Below, one piece after another: positions 1-13,134 of a stretch of DNA of 64,000 nt (position 1 is the first letter of the stretch; each line of letters begins with the position of its first letter). Under the pieces are notes generated by a model that had not been told where the DNA came from, ran no database searches, and saw only the letters and a program-made list of their open reading frames with translations. Made by a program: the position numbers and the translations under genes. The stretch is from Leucaena leucocephala (Eukaryota > Streptophyta > Magnoliopsida > Fabales > Fabaceae): the NCBI GenBank assembly GCA_037074615.1, contig CM073549.1:3601001-3665000 (forward strand), written 5' to 3'.

Positions 1-766
1 ATAATTGTTTCAAAATGGCTAAGGAATTGTACTGTTTTTCTTTTTTTATAAAAAAAAATTAAAAAAGGGTCAGACTTACTCAGGCGAAATCTCCATTCTT
101 CTTAAACGATACCAATATTGGATAAAGTGAGCTATCTATTACCCTCAAACGTAAACTTATACACCTAAAAGTTAAGACGTCACAACTAGAACCACAATAA
201 AATAATATTCTCTAAAAATCAAATACGCTTCAAATAGTAGCATATCTCACTCCTTCACTAGTTAAACTTATACTATGGTAGAATTGTACTGTTTTTGAAT
301 TAACATTAGATATGCATGTAACTTTTGTTGTTTTTCTTGGGCCCCGTTCATCTCCTCAAACTCAATAATCTCCACGGCTTTAAATACACTTCAATTACTT
401 CCCATATGGAAACTCAATGTTACCTAGATCTCATATATGCATGGTTTAATAATCGTAATAGTATTTAATTTTCTGGGATCTCTGGCATTAACTCCATAGA
501 AGATATGTGATGCATGCATAATAAGAATATCGCTAATGAAGTATAAAAGGCATTCCTTATCTCTCAGCTCAACAAAAAGATCATAATAAATAGAACTTGT
601 TGGATCAAATAAAACCAGTACATGACAGTCGAGCTTTATGCTATGAAAGTTTGATTGAAACATCATAACTTTTCTCATATGATACAAGCATGCATCATAC
701 AACACTCGTATGTGTATATATATATATGTGCGTGCATATGATCTCTGATATTTGTCTCTGCCAACT

Positions 767-3700
767 TTAGAAACCGGCCACTCCAAAAGTTTCATCCCAT
801 TTTGGGAGCTTCCTGATTGAAATATCACCATAAGCATCATGTTGCTTTGCATCCACAAAATCTGTAGTTTTCAAAACCTGCAAAATTGTGATGCACACAT
901 ATATATATCAATATATATATATAATAAAATCTATATCAATATCTCTATTTACAAGTTATAGATAGTATAATACATTTCTCGAACTCCAAGCAATGCACAA
1001 GTAACATTAATATGGCACAATAATAAGAATGTATATGCTACTACTTAACCAGCTTGTGTTCCAATACCCCTGAAATAACAAAAAGAGTAAATTGCTCTTC
1101 TGGTCCTTGAAACATGTCAATTTTCTCAATTTGGTCCTCCATTTCTGAGGCATTTCATTGTGATCGTACAATGTGGTGTTCATTACCAAAACAATAATCA
1201 TATTAACAAATTGAAATGAGGATTGTATTAGTGACAAAAGTCATTTTAGAGGACTACATAGAGACGACAAGCTCACAGGGGACTGAATCAAGAAAATAGA
1301 TATCTTCCTAAGGATCAAAATATTACTTGGAAAGACTAAATAAGCATACCAATATTTCATAAAATAGCCTTGCACATTCTTTCTTGGTTTTTGAACCAAA
1401 AACCTGCGAGAAGTTAACAACTTCCTCCTCTTTTTGTTCCCTGAGATTCAGAAAACTTCTCTGCAAGTGCATGGCAACCTCCCTGCACATTAGGCATAGA
1501 CAATCAAAATCCAATATCACAAAAAGATACTGAACTAAACTTAATGTATTAACTACAGTCTTACCTAGTTTGTCCAGTCCAAGCACCTGCAGCAAATCAA
1601 GATAACAAGAAACAACGCCGTATTAGGCTTCATAAAAAAAGAATAAATAAATAGAAAAAAGACGTGGAACAAGTTTAAAATGTTGGTTTGTAAGAGTTCT
1701 TACAAGATTGGGAATTCGGTGTTTCAAATGAATATGAATCCTGATACAAAAGTATAGAACACATATCTAGATGTTAGCTCATAGCGCTCTCAAGAATATA
1801 GAGAACACAAAAGTGACCAAAATTTTAGTTTCAACCAATAAGTAATCATGTCTAAGATATTGGACAATTATGTCAAAGAGCTAATACAAGTACATTGGTT
1901 CAACATAGCTTATTTAAACATTTAAACAGATCATTTACAGGTTCGTGATATTTTGTTCACTGGCAGAAATTTTGAGGTTTTTCCATGGTAATAACGTTTA
2001 CCTCATTCATCAGGTTATGTTCTTCATCCTTTCTCAAAGATTGATCTCCCCCATCTAAGCTTTCATATGAGCTTAATGTTCTCACACTACACTGCAAGGT
2101 TGTTCATAAGGTTACATCTGAGATATCAATTGTCTATAACATATTATAATCAGCAGAATTTTGAAGATTACATGATTGTTATTATTTTCCTCGTTCATCA
2201 TCAGGTTAACTTGTTCATCATTTCTCAGAGACTTTTCTCTCCTCAAGCTTTCATGTGCACTTAAAGGTGTTACATCATTTGGTCCCTGACCTGATTGAAT
2301 AGGAGGAGTTTTTGGAGAAGCTACTATGCCAGGTTCCAACTGATCTAACTTTCTAGGAGGTTTTTTAGTTTGAAAGGACTCTGATATCTTCACTTTCTTT
2401 TTGGAAAACAAGGATTGAAGCTCTAATGAATGACCTGCAAAAAAAAAAAAAACAATGTTACCGATTATAGCCAAATTAAAACAACAAATAGAGAAAAAGG
2501 AAAATTATTATGAGGTTATAAGAAAGGAATAAAATCACCAATAAGTCCTAATGACAAGTAAATAGCATAGACATGTTGTCATTTCTTGTAATACAACTTG
2601 TCATTACATGATGCTCACTTGTTGTGAGACTTTTTGATGATTACATTCCTTCCCCCTGACCTCAGTGATTTTCCCTTAAAAAATGACAATTGCTAACTCA
2701 CAAGGCAGCAAAGAGTCATGGAAGCCTTTAGGAAGAGTAGAAATACGATGTGTTTTCCATGCTTTGAGCGGAGTGTGAGGACATTTTCTTCGAATGGAAA
2801 TTAAATCTCTGGTATCACATAAGCTTTGTTTAACGTCCCTGAAATGGCTCCAGATTCAAAGTGTTCAGTGAGTGTTCATTTGGAGGATTTTCAAGGTATT
2901 ACTATATTCAGACAATTCTTAGATAATTGAAAGGTCAGCAAATAATCTAAACCATCACATACTCATTTGATAACACTATCTCATCATCAATAACAAATTT
3001 TCTTTTCCTGGTAAAACGAGCGCCCTCTATTGCAGCTGGTGTCAGAATAAGCATATCCTTTGGCGTAGCAGAACCTGCCATTATAATCTTGATAAGAAAA
3101 TTGAAAAGTTAAAAAAGAATCAAGAAGCACATGCCAATGGTTTGGTGAATCCAACAGAATAATAAGACCTACAAGCCTTTTTTTGGTCTTGCAGTTGAAG
3201 CATCATAAAACCGAGATAAATCAATAAATATTGATGTAATGGGAATAAGATGAAACTTTTGACCTTCCATTGAAATATATTCAGTAAGTCCTAAATTTTG
3301 TTTGGTACGATTATCTCCATTAGACCCTTCAATGTGTTCTTGGTTGGATTGGCCATCTCTGATCAATTCCACTTTTGCTTCTGAATTCCTTGTCACATGA
3401 ACTTCTCCAGCTTCCTGATGCATTTGGTTTCCCCTAGCCTCAATCTGCTCTTCAACAACTGGATGAGATTCATTAAATTGTTCAGCTGAATGAGACACAC
3501 TTAAGTCCTCATGAGAGATTCCACATGATTGAATTCTCTCAATACTGTTGTTTCGGGCTTCATCTTCATATGATTCATCTTCTGTGGTCCTCTCTTCATC
3601 AGTGCCCAAATTCACCTGTTTCTTTGAAGAGGATGTACCCTTTCTTGCATGTAAATTAGTTGGACTATTCGGTCCTGTAACCTCAAAGTTGATGTCCATC

Positions 3701-6096
3701 TGGTGAGATTGATAAAAGCTGCAAGGCATATATATATTAGATCATTAAATAAGGTCATTTGGGAAGATAAAATGCAATGATTTAGATAGAAATTCAGCAG
3801 TGAAACATGTGATGAAATAAAAGTTAAAATAAATTGATGGATCAGATGCAGTTCACATACTCTTCTTCTACACTTGGGTTGTCAGCAGAGCAGAGATTTA
3901 GGGAGCAACAAAACTCCTCAGACTGAAACTGCAAGTCATGAAATATAAGATATGAGAGAAAAACGTTAGTTATTTGAAAGGAATGGATTTAGAAACATTT
4001 GAGTTTAATTAAAAGAAGCTTTCCAGAAATGATGGGCTCAAGTATATGACAAATATTAAGCATCATTAAATGACATGTAGAAGGAACCATGTAGATCTTA
4101 CATTGTCCAGAGAAAACTGTCCAGTTTGCTCATTTTCCCCCACATCTGTTTCAAACCAAATCATATTACATATAAAATAAATGATAAAACAGGATTATAG
4201 TTACCTAGGAAAGAAAAAAATTGCAAAGCAACCAGAGTACCTTTAAGTGTGATTTCTTCCAGTGGAACAATGTTGCCCCTAAAATTAATCAAAGCACAAG
4301 TATAAAATGTTATACAAATATAAGTAATTTGAATAATCAATTAAGCTTCAAAACCTAATAACAGCTTAATTACCCGCCGACATCTTCTGATAATTCCTCC
4401 AGATCGAAAGCATCAAGCTCAAATCTCTCTGGTATAGTAATTGTTGCACACAAGGTTTCCATAGGTCCATTCTTCCCCTTTGTATTGATCCTAAATTTCT
4501 TGATTTTCAAAAGAACCTCATTGCAATCATGAACAAGATATTCGACCTTTTTCGAATATATTCTGACTAACCCGAGGAGAAGAGCAGCCAGCACTCGATA
4601 TGTTTGATCATTAATTTCATCTCGCAAAATTTTGTCTGCAGAAAGGCAGAAGAATAAAATTTAACAGTAGGAGATTAAGTAAACTTACTACAAAGGTAGT
4701 TTATGATTGAGATGAATCAAACTCAGTTTTAGTTTCTCTTTCTGAACCATAATGAATAAATCACTAAGAAAAAGTATCATTAATTTCTTGACATGCTAAA
4801 TTTCAGAAGATTCGTCATGTAACAGAGTCATTAAGTGGCTAAAATACAAAAAATTGATGAGTGATGACAATAATCGAATACTTCTTAGATAAGAAGCTTT
4901 CTATAATAGACATGGTACAATGTTGTTTTGTCCACAGACATAATTCATGAAACACCAATATCATTAGCAGAGCTAACCATTGTCACTCTTTCTTCTTTGA
5001 CCATTAACACATTTGATGACTATGACACAACCATCTTAGTTACTGCTAGAAGTTGAAACTAGCATCATCACACTAACCACCATGAAGCATATATCTAAAA
5101 TATTTTGGGAAAATCACTGAGGTCCCAAAAAAAGAATGTAATCACTAAAAAGCCCCACTAACAAGTGGGTAGTATGGACATGTTGTTACATTGCATGACA
5201 TTTTAGTGATCATGTACCTTCCTTGGCACCAAATAGTAATTCTCCCATAGATTTTTGACTAATCAATATAGATTAAATGAACTCACATAATTAATGATTC
5301 CATTAAGTGTGAGTGACGCATCAAATGATCAATAAAGCTATATCTTAAGAAGCAACTCATAAATATGAAAACATCATTAGGTTTAGATCAAAACATGTTA
5401 CAAATTAGACCAATAATTATATTTTTATATTAAAAGTGGGCATTTGGAACAACAAGGGAATGCAGAATTTCAAGTCTAAAATGTGTTATAACAAAGTTCA
5501 TGTGGAGATAGGTATATGGAGACGCCTAGTTGAAATTTACAGTGAGGAACAAAACCAGACAGCAGAAAAACACTCTGTAAACCAGATGAAGCTCTCTCTG
5601 TCAAAGAAAATTTCAACATAAAATTTGAAGATTGTGTCAAGGCTCAAGTTTAATTACAAGAATAGAGACTAAGCTCTGGCGCCATCTTAAGGATAATTTC
5701 AACTCAATGAACAATTTAAAATGTCTGAATACAGTTCTCAGAAAACAGGAAAAACAAGCGCTCAAGTGATAAAAGGAAGAAAAACACATGAACTTGCTAA
5801 TTTCTCAAAGAACAATGAGAAAAAACGAACAATCTTCATTAGAAATGAACCCATAGTAAAAAAGTTTGATTTTTCTAAGTGAAAATCTCATTTGCTTTCA
5901 TTTTCTCCAAAACCCTTTTGATGAATCACAGTAAAAGGAAAAGGGGTATGAAATTGATTGAAAAAGACGAACCAACAGAGAAGCAAATGTCAGTTTCATT
6001 GACTTGAACTTTCTTGAGCCTCTTGAAGCAGTAAGCTGCGACACGAATGGCGCCTAAAGGAGCTTTCAGAGAAAGAAGGCACTGTGAGTAGAACAT
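767..6096 (-). CDS. SYN2: Cohesin kleisin subunit, SYN2/RAD21.1-like (14 exons)
   Basis: Kleisin subunit of cohesin, which closes the SMC1-SMC3 ring for sister-chromatid cohesion in the nucleus. I read 14 exons: 6096-5973, 4635-4374, 4278-4241, 4145-4102, 3928-3861, 3718-3177, 3074-2963, 2838-2702, 2434-2172, 2091-2002, 1740-1704, 1586-1565, 1482-1350, 877-767. Together they give 1983 nt, 660 aa, in frame. The N-terminal Rad21/Rec8 domain begins MFYSQCLLSLKAPLGAIRVA and continues with YRVLAALLLGLVRIYSKKVEY. A central acidic, low-conservation region follows. The C-terminal winged-helix part includes WTGQTREVAMHLQ and KKECARLFYEILVLKT. The N-terminus and the SATPKDMLILTP/RKRKFVIDDEIV block resemble SYN2 rather than SYN1/REC8 or SYN3/SYN4. 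Intron 6 fits the frame only as GC-AG. The paralogue call is from remembered family sequence; kleisin identity is firm. Confidence 0.88.
2002..2278 (-). repeat. Tandemly duplicated exon segment inside the SYN2-like gene
   Basis: The end of exon 9 (about 2278-2172) and exon 10 (2091-2002) are similar in DNA and protein: LSAHESLRREKSLRNDEQV against LSSYESLDGGDQSLRKDEE. Both keep phase 0 and open frame, so the repeat adds about 30 residues to the linker before the C-terminal domain. Confidence 0.7.
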
Positions 6097-6396
6097 GTCT
6101 TCTTCCTTCTTCTTCTTCTTCTTCAGAGTTCGAATTCTGAGATTGGAAATAGAGAAGCGAAGTTGATAGAGCTATGACAGAGAATACATGCAGTGACAAT
6201 GGCAATGGCATGAAAAGCATTTTGCTGACGAGAGAAACGGTCGTATAGCGTCCCCAGGAAGTCTCGCGGATGAAAACAACAACAAAATCAATAATCATAC
6301 TTTTATATTTACTTAAAATTTTAAAATAAATAAAAAGACACTTATTTTTCGTATTATTCATTAATATGTAAGAAATATTAATTATTAAATAATACA

Positions 6397-7189
6397 TTTA
6401 TTGAATTTGCAACAAACTTCATTGTTTGTTCCTGTGATGTGAATAATGTGACTTTTTATTGGTGTGTGTGATTTTTTATTAATATGAACAAAGAAGTTTG
6501 TCCTTACAAAAAAAAACAACTTTTACATTAAAAATTAATATTTTTCATTTTAGAATATAATTTAAAAAAAATTAAGGATATTATGAACTTATGACATTAA
6601 AACTTTTTTATAAGTAGGAGATCATGAGTTGGATCATATTTATAATTTAAAATTATTAGTATTTTTTAAATTTTTTAGACTAATAAAATTTTTAAATAAG
6701 TATTTTTTATTATTTTTACATTTAAAAAATCAATTTCAATTCAACTAAAAGGAAAAAGACAAAAATCAATTTCAAAGAATTAACTTTATTTTTTTTTCAT
6801 TTATTTTAAATATTTATCAACAATTCAAAGTATGGAATGTCCATTGCGTATTCACATAGAGAGGAATGTAAAGCTTTAATATCCTTCTATTTTTCTTTGT
6901 AAATCTCTCACTAACTAAATATAATTTGATTCAAACAATCTATCTTCTTTAGTTATACAATTGAATATTTGACAAAATATTCATTAACCCTTTATAGAAT
7001 GCGGGACAAAAGTCAATTGTATGATTTTATATTGTTATTAATTAACCATTATCAGCAATAGTAGTAAATTTTATTTATCTTTCATGTCTATCTTCATGGT
7101 TCCATACAATATTTAATACTCTTTTTTACTATGTGTGAGAGACAATGTAATTTTCACAATTCTTAAGGTATCTATTAGGAGGATGGGCA
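6397..7189. other. AT-rich upstream region of the SYN2-like gene
   Basis: Very AT-rich, with no credible coding exon on either strand. It holds the promoter side of the minus-strand cohesin gene, but I see no individual element I can defend. Confidence 0.5.
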
Positions 7190-7692
7190 TGTTGAATAGA
7201 TTTTTACAAAAAGATTATAGGAAAAAAAATTGACAGTTTAAAAAAAAATTATAGAAAAGAGTTTATGAAAAAAAATAATTCTAAAGAAATGAGTATTTGG
7301 ATAATTATTAGTAGAATGACTTTTATAATTGATAAATTATTAAAAAGAGTATGATTTTATTAAAAATATGAGAGATAGTGGAGAAAAAAGATGATAGATG
7401 AGAGAAGAGAGAGGGTGAAGAAGATAGAGGGGAGATGAGAGAGGGTAAAGAAGATAGATGAGAGATGATAGATGGTATAATAAAAAATAAGAGTAAAATA
7501 ATAATTAGATAATTTATAAATTCTTTTACTATTCTAGAAGTTACTCTTAATAGCTTATGTAAAACGTTAGTTTTAAATTATAATTTAGTCTAAAAATTTT
7601 TTTAAACAAATATAGTCGTGTATTTTAAAATTTTTTTAAAAGAGTCAAAAACTCTTTTTAAAATTTTAATTTTCTTATTTATCAAATAGACA
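7190..7692 (+). mobile_element. AT-rich non-autonomous element, copy 1 of 3
   Basis: Shares a long, ordered set of short blocks with 27375-27905 (reverse orientation) and 48230-48915: a T-rich head, a block like GATAAATTATTAAAAAG, a purine-rich centre (GAGAGA runs), TAATTAGATAATTTATAAA, and a tail similar to TTTTTAAACAAATATAGTC. There is no coding capacity. The ends resemble degenerate terminal inverted repeats (a GTTTGAATAGG-like head against a CCAAACATAC-like tail in the best copy), so a MITE-type DNA element is likely but the superfamily is not assigned. Confidence 0.55.
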
Positions 7693-9231
7693 CTATGAGA
7701 AATTCAATAAAAAAATAACTTTAAAAACTTTTCCTTATATATCCTTATATAAATTCAGTTAACTGGAAAAATTGGGAAAGAAACACTTGGGAAAGATCAT
7801 TCTAAGGTGCAACGACAATATGTCAATATTATCCACTTATTAATGGTACTTATTTTTTTAAGACTTTACAATAATTTTTCTAAAACATACCAAAAAAAGT
7901 GTTTAAAAATTAGCTGACAAATTATATGACAATATTTTTTTTTTTTGGCCAGCAAAAGTATATTCCAATATAGTTTTATATCAAGCGAGATTTCATCACA
8001 CATATTTATAAGACATGGACAAAGTTCTAATTAGCCGGATTAATTTTTATTGGGAAAATATATTCAATGTACTTTTATATATATTTGTTAAATTGCTAAA
8101 ATAGGATTATTTTGAAATAAAATACCTTTAATTCTCCTACAGTCAAAAATTGGGAACAGTAAAGTGGGGATAGTTATCCAGAGTGAACTTGTCAGAAGAA
8201 AACAATTGAGTGGGAAAAAAAGTGTCACTCTTGGGTTACTTCCACTTCTGACATAGGGGCAACGTGTCATGCTCTTAAACACTGCAATATATAATAGGGT
8301 AATAATCCTAATTAGAATTTTACCCTAGATGAAGTATCGAGCGATTCTACTTTTGAAAAATATCCGCATCCTCCCCTTCCTAACAAATTATATTAAATTA
8401 AATTCTTCAATCCCATTTTATTATATTTATTATATATGAGTTTAAATTACATGATCATATAAAAAAAAAAAAAGATTCACGAAGAAAAGAATGCAATTCA
8501 AAATTGAGAGAGTTATAATGATGTGTTATAGAAGATAATTAATTAAAAAAAATTCTAAAATCATCAAATAATTAAATATTTTTAAAAAATTTAAAAGTAA
8601 TATATTTGAATTATAAAAAAATAAAATTACCCATGTTATAATAAAACACAAATTCTTTCACCCATCAAAAGAATTATAGTAGGGACAATTTTGTTTATTT
8701 ACAATTTAAATATATTACTCTTCAAATTTTTTAGAACTATTTAATTATTTAATAGTTTTAATGTTTTTTTTATAATTAATTATCTTTCACGGACTCTCAC
8801 TATAATTCTTCTTTAAATATTTGATATAATAATTATAACCCTCATTTGTCCTATACTTTTCTATTCCAATAATCATGAAATTCGATGGTGATGTATAATT
8901 TGGTAGTTGTTATATATGGTGCTTTAATTTCTGCTTACTTATTCTTAATTAGTAATAGCTTTTATGTATTATTAATTATTTTATTATGTTATTTATTTTT
9001 TAAATATAACATATTTTGATTTTAATATGATTCTCACCAAAGTAAAGAGACCAAATATAATTAATCAGAAATTGAAATGCAGAAGCAAATCCATAGGTTC
9101 TTCACAAATTTAATCAATTTTATTTTTAAGCTTATGTTTTTCCATGAATACAGTACATAAATACTCGAATTCCTCAGTTACACACATTCTTGAACATATA
9201 TTTATTCTTCCATTTCCACAGCTTTGTATTT
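7693..9231. other. AT-rich intergenic region
   Basis: No supported gene. A 64-codon open frame around 8088-8282 has no recognisable motif and no splice context. The 3' end of the X8 locus lies just beyond the right edge. Confidence 0.5.
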
Positions 9232-10553
9232 TTATTGTCTCCCAAGCATGTGGCATGATTCAAAACCTGAAATTAAATAAGGTGTACGAATGAAATTCGA
9301 AACGAATAAAGAATATCCCATGTTACAAATTTATATGAAGCTAATAAGCTTCATGATCTATAAAAGGTTACTTATAAGTTTTGCCATTGAAATCTATCTA
9401 AGAGTGTAATATATGTCACTGAAATCTATCTAAAATATATGAATAATATAAGAGATAGATATAATAAGTTGATGAAATAACGTACTTGGGTCAACGACAA
9501 CAAGAAGGCCAGCGTTTTGGTAGTCACACTTGTGATCAGAGGAATTAACGTAGAACAAATTCATGGCGACTGAAGCCTGGTTCCAGAAATTGTTGGGAAT
9601 GTAACATGGACCATGTGGTGCCTTTATAATCCCGCAATCTATCCTCGAGCAAATCTTGCTCATGATGTCTTTCAAAAGATTCTCTTCTGCATCTGGCTTT
9701 GCCACACACCATGTTTTCTGCAATATATATATATATATATGATATAACTTCATTATAATTAAGCTTATAATTTCATAGTATTAATAACTTATTAGATTTT
9801 ATTAAGAAATCGTTTTGCTTACTGTTGCTGGTATTTGAGCTTCACCTGCAAACACAATAGTTAATGATACATTATCATCAGTTAATGTTCTCATTCTCAT
9901 CAAGACTTAAGTAAATAATGCATTAATGTTCTTTCTTATATGTGAGATGTAATTCATAGAGAAACACTTACCGCCAGATTAAGTGCAGTTTTTAGAGTAG
10001 CCTACAAATAAAATAATAAGAAAGAAATTAAAACATGGATTCATACGTCAAAAATAATAAAGCATGGATCATGAATAATTAACAAGAGTGAAAGGCTTAA
10101 TCTCAATTACTGGGATCAGAGGAAGTAATAAGAGCAGTGTGTTTGAAGTCGCAGGTGTGAGGTTGTCTTGAATTGTTCTGATAGTAAAGATTCATGGCTA
10201 AGGAGGCAAGATGAGCCTTTGAATCTGGAAAAGAGCAGGGACCAAGATTGCTACAGTTAACACCTGGTTGTGAACAAGCGTAATCCAAGTTTGCTTGCAG
10301 TTGTTCTTCACTTGAAGATGGCTTAGCCACACACCAAACTTCAGCATTTACGACTGTTCCCTTGATGCCACCTGCAAATAAGTTCAGAGAGAAAGAAAGA
10401 TAATATAATGAAGTAGGAAAAAGTTGAGAGTTCATGAGAAATGAAGAATTAGTGAATTGTGAATGGTAATTAGGAACCTGAATTGATGGAGAGAAAGAGA
10501 AGGGAACTGAGGAAGATGTGAATGAAGAAGAAGGAGAAAGATGGTGTAGACAT
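9232..10553 (-). CDS. Secreted X8/CBM43 protein locus with two X8 domains and a stop-containing middle exon
   Basis: X8 (CBM43) domains bind beta-1,3-glucan (callose) and occur in small secreted or plasmodesmal proteins. Exons read: 10553-10478 (hydrophobic signal peptide starting MSTPSFSFFFIHIFL), 10371-10111 (X8 domain 1, EVWCVAKPSSSEEQL to TALITSSDP), 10001-9972 (30 nt), 9845-9823 (23 nt), 9717-9486 (X8 domain 2, KTWCVAKPDAEENLL to LLVVVDP), 9266-9232 (FESCHMLGRQ, stop). Including the 30-nt exon ends translation at TAA 9981-9979 and gives a 119-aa one-domain protein ending SYSKNCT. Skipping it leaves 627 nt in frame, a 208-aa two-domain protein. The alternative is two overlapping genes, but domain 2 has no visible signal exon of its own. 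Which transcript exists cannot be told from sequence alone. Confidence 0.78.
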
Positions 10554-10811
10554 AATAATGGCTGAGATTGTGATTGTCTGATATACTGAAATGAAGACTT
10601 GTGTTTTGAGATATGAAGATGGAGATCTATAGGAGGGGATGCCTCATTTATATAGTTGTTTACAATTGATATTGCCTCCACCCATGTTGATGTGGCCACA
10701 ACCACCTTACAAATTGATAAATTAAATTTGTTCCGTATTCATGGATTTTAAAGAACATCACTTCATTTGGTAATAAATAAATAATTGGTTTGATATTAAT
10801 TTCAGCAATAT

Positions 10812-11010
10812 AGGGTTGAATTTAATTCTAAATATAAGATATTAATCCATCTTATGTTTTAATATTTATTATTTTTCTCAAACTAATTTACATAACTTAT
10901 AAATTTTGAGATATCAGGTCACATTTATTATAATTAATTAATTTAATTTTTTTAAACTATTTAAATTAGTTAACTAAATTTTATATTAAAAATTAGATAA
11001 AGCACATACA
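10812..11010. repeat. AT-rich dispersed repeat, copy 1
   Basis: Starting at GGTTGAATTTAATTCTAAAT, this stretch matches 61460-61690 block by block, including ACTAATTTA.ATAACTTATAAA and the CACATTTATTATAATTAA block. It is non-coding and of unknown class. Confidence 0.45.
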
Positions 11011-11036
11011 TCTCGTTAAATGATTTTAGTTTTATA

Positions 11037-11331
11037 CTCCCTCCCTCAATTCCTTTTTATTAGAGAATTTTTGGAATTTATGTATAAGAGTCAAGATCCC
11101 TCAATCTATCTGAAATATTTATTATCATTTTTTTATTTTTACCCCATTAATTGTTTTACCAATATTAGTTAGTAAAACTCTATTAATTATTCAAGTGGGC
11201 CTTGACCATTATTTACATGATAAATATAAGGGTATTTTTGAAAAATAATTTGCATAAAATACCTATTGCATTTAATCATATTTTTAATCTACTCGGTAAT
11301 TTGTGTATCATAAAAAAAGAACAGAGGGAGC
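11037..11331. mobile_element. Stowaway-like MITE
   Basis: About 295 bp bounded by CTCCCTCCCTCAATTCCTTT on the left and the complementary AACAGAGGGAG on the right, next to TA. These ends match the Stowaway (Tc1/mariner) consensus CTCCCTCC. The body is AT-rich with no coding capacity, as expected for a non-autonomous element. Confidence 0.75.
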
Positions 11332-12773
11332 ATATATGTTGATTACAATTTTAACATTATTCTGTAAATTAATAAGATTAATAATCACTTAACTTTGAAT
11401 TAATGGCAAGTGTTTAGTTACCTTATTTGGCAACATAACTCGTTCACCACTCTCTCTATTAAGAATTCCAACCATCTTAATCAGCAGTCTGATTAGAAAG
11501 AGCATGAAACAAGAAACAAACACCCAAGACGACATTTCCTAAAAATGGGCGGTATTATTGTTTGATTAGCTTACCTCAAAAAATGGGATAAGATGCATAT
11601 CAATTACAAAAACTAGATTTAGAACTCGGACATTCATAAGTAAATGAAATATTAATTAATTATCTGTTGTCCAGCAGTTATGAGCTTATTTCTGTGCATT
11701 AATTGTGTCCATTTTTTCCCTAATAAGTCACATATAATTATGGAGATCATAGTAGAACTTTTGCAAGTTTTAATTTAAAATACTTCAATCATCATCGATT
11801 AATTCGCCAGTAAAAAGTTACCCCTTTATCACTTATTTTTCGAATATAAATGATTTTTTAACAAAAAGACGATATATAGAGGACATATCTTTAATTTGTT
11901 GGAACTTAAGAATAACAATAACTTGTAAATGAGTATTCAAGTAATTAAGAAAATTAGCTTGTTAATTTTTTTTTGGCAAAGAATATTAACATATAATTAA
12001 TTTCTGTCATAGTCACAAAACTGAATTTCCTTTTGGAAAATAAAACGCAGGGATTGTGTGATTATGATTCTAATAACTACGTCAGCACTTGCTTTATTTG
12101 ATCTTGATAACCTTCATGGATTTGGTAAATATGATCAGAAAAAAGCACCATCTCAGTTTAGACGATATATACTAATTTAATGTTGAAAGCCTCCCGTTAA
12201 TCATTAGTCATTTAATCTATTTTACTTATTAAACCACTTTGACAAATTCTTTAGCCATTTTTTCTGATTCGTAACGGCTCATGTTTCTTTTTTTGGTTCT
12301 GATTAGTTTCTTTGTTAATTATATTGTGGCATTATGAGGTGCTGTAGTCTTAGTTTTTTCACCACGTATTTGATTTAGTTAACAAAAATATTTATATTTA
12401 TCAGATTTATTAATCTCCAAATGATCAAAACCTATTAGTTTGAATCAAAAGGACGAATTCTTTTGCCATTTTTCTGATTCGTAATGCCATTTAATCAAAA
12501 GGACTTGTATGGTGGAATTAGTTTGCATTATTAGTCATTTTATAGCTTGTCTTCAGTGAGTAGCATCTTCTGATGCTCGATGACTTGTATGGGGTGGCTA
12601 TAATGCTGTTTAAGCAGCTAACATTTCTACGGAACCAGAAGAAAAACACAGAGATCAAATTGAGCTACTTCGTCAATAATTTATTAAAATTCTCATGCTT
12701 GTTCTTTCCTCATAACAAGTCAAGACAAAACCAGTCATTAATCCCTTTATATATGTCCACAAGCTATGTCTCC
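11332..12773. other. Intergenic region without recognised genes
   Basis: AT-rich sequence between the Stowaway-like element and the next X8 gene. I see no coding exon, RNA gene or clear repeat. Confidence 0.45.
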
Positions 12774-13134
12774 TCACCTGTAAGTGCACATTCCATAACC
12801 TGCAATTTGATTGACGTACCATGGCAAAGATTAAACATCTCTTATCATCTGATATTTTGAAATCCAAATTATGAAGAGAAAGAGAGAGATCGAGGATGGT
12901 ACTGGGATCAGTCAGAACTAGGAGGCCAGAGTTTCTGAAGTCACAATCTCGAGATTGGCCGGAAGTGCGGAAGAAGAGGTTCATGACAAAAGAGGCATGG
13001 TTCCACAGTGTGTTTGGTTTGAAGCATTCGTTTCCCTTTTGAATATCTGAGCAGTCCAGTCTCGTACGCACATAATCTATGCTTGCTCTCAACAATGCTT
13101 CTTCTGTCCCTGGTTTTGCCACACACCATCTTCT
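12774..13134 (-). CDS. X8/CBM43 domain gene, 5' end missing or not found
   Basis: Exon 13134-12903 encodes a full X8 domain (RRWCVAKPGTEEALL to GLLVLTDP), with the conserved cysteines and the DCDFRNSGLL block. Exon 12799-12774 completes it as DPSYGMCTYR and stop. A possible short upstream exon ends at a GTAAGT donor near 13178 (IEQIKLIK), in matching phase. Unlike the neighbours on both sides, no ATG with a signal peptide is visible upstream on this strand. Either the first exon is remote or it has been lost; an X8-type first exon lies on the opposite strand at 14162-14215. Binding to callose is a family expectation, not shown here. Confidence 0.65.

Noticed and set aside
8088..8282. 64-codon open frame in the AT-rich region
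   Set aside because: No domain, no splice context, no relation to its neighbours.
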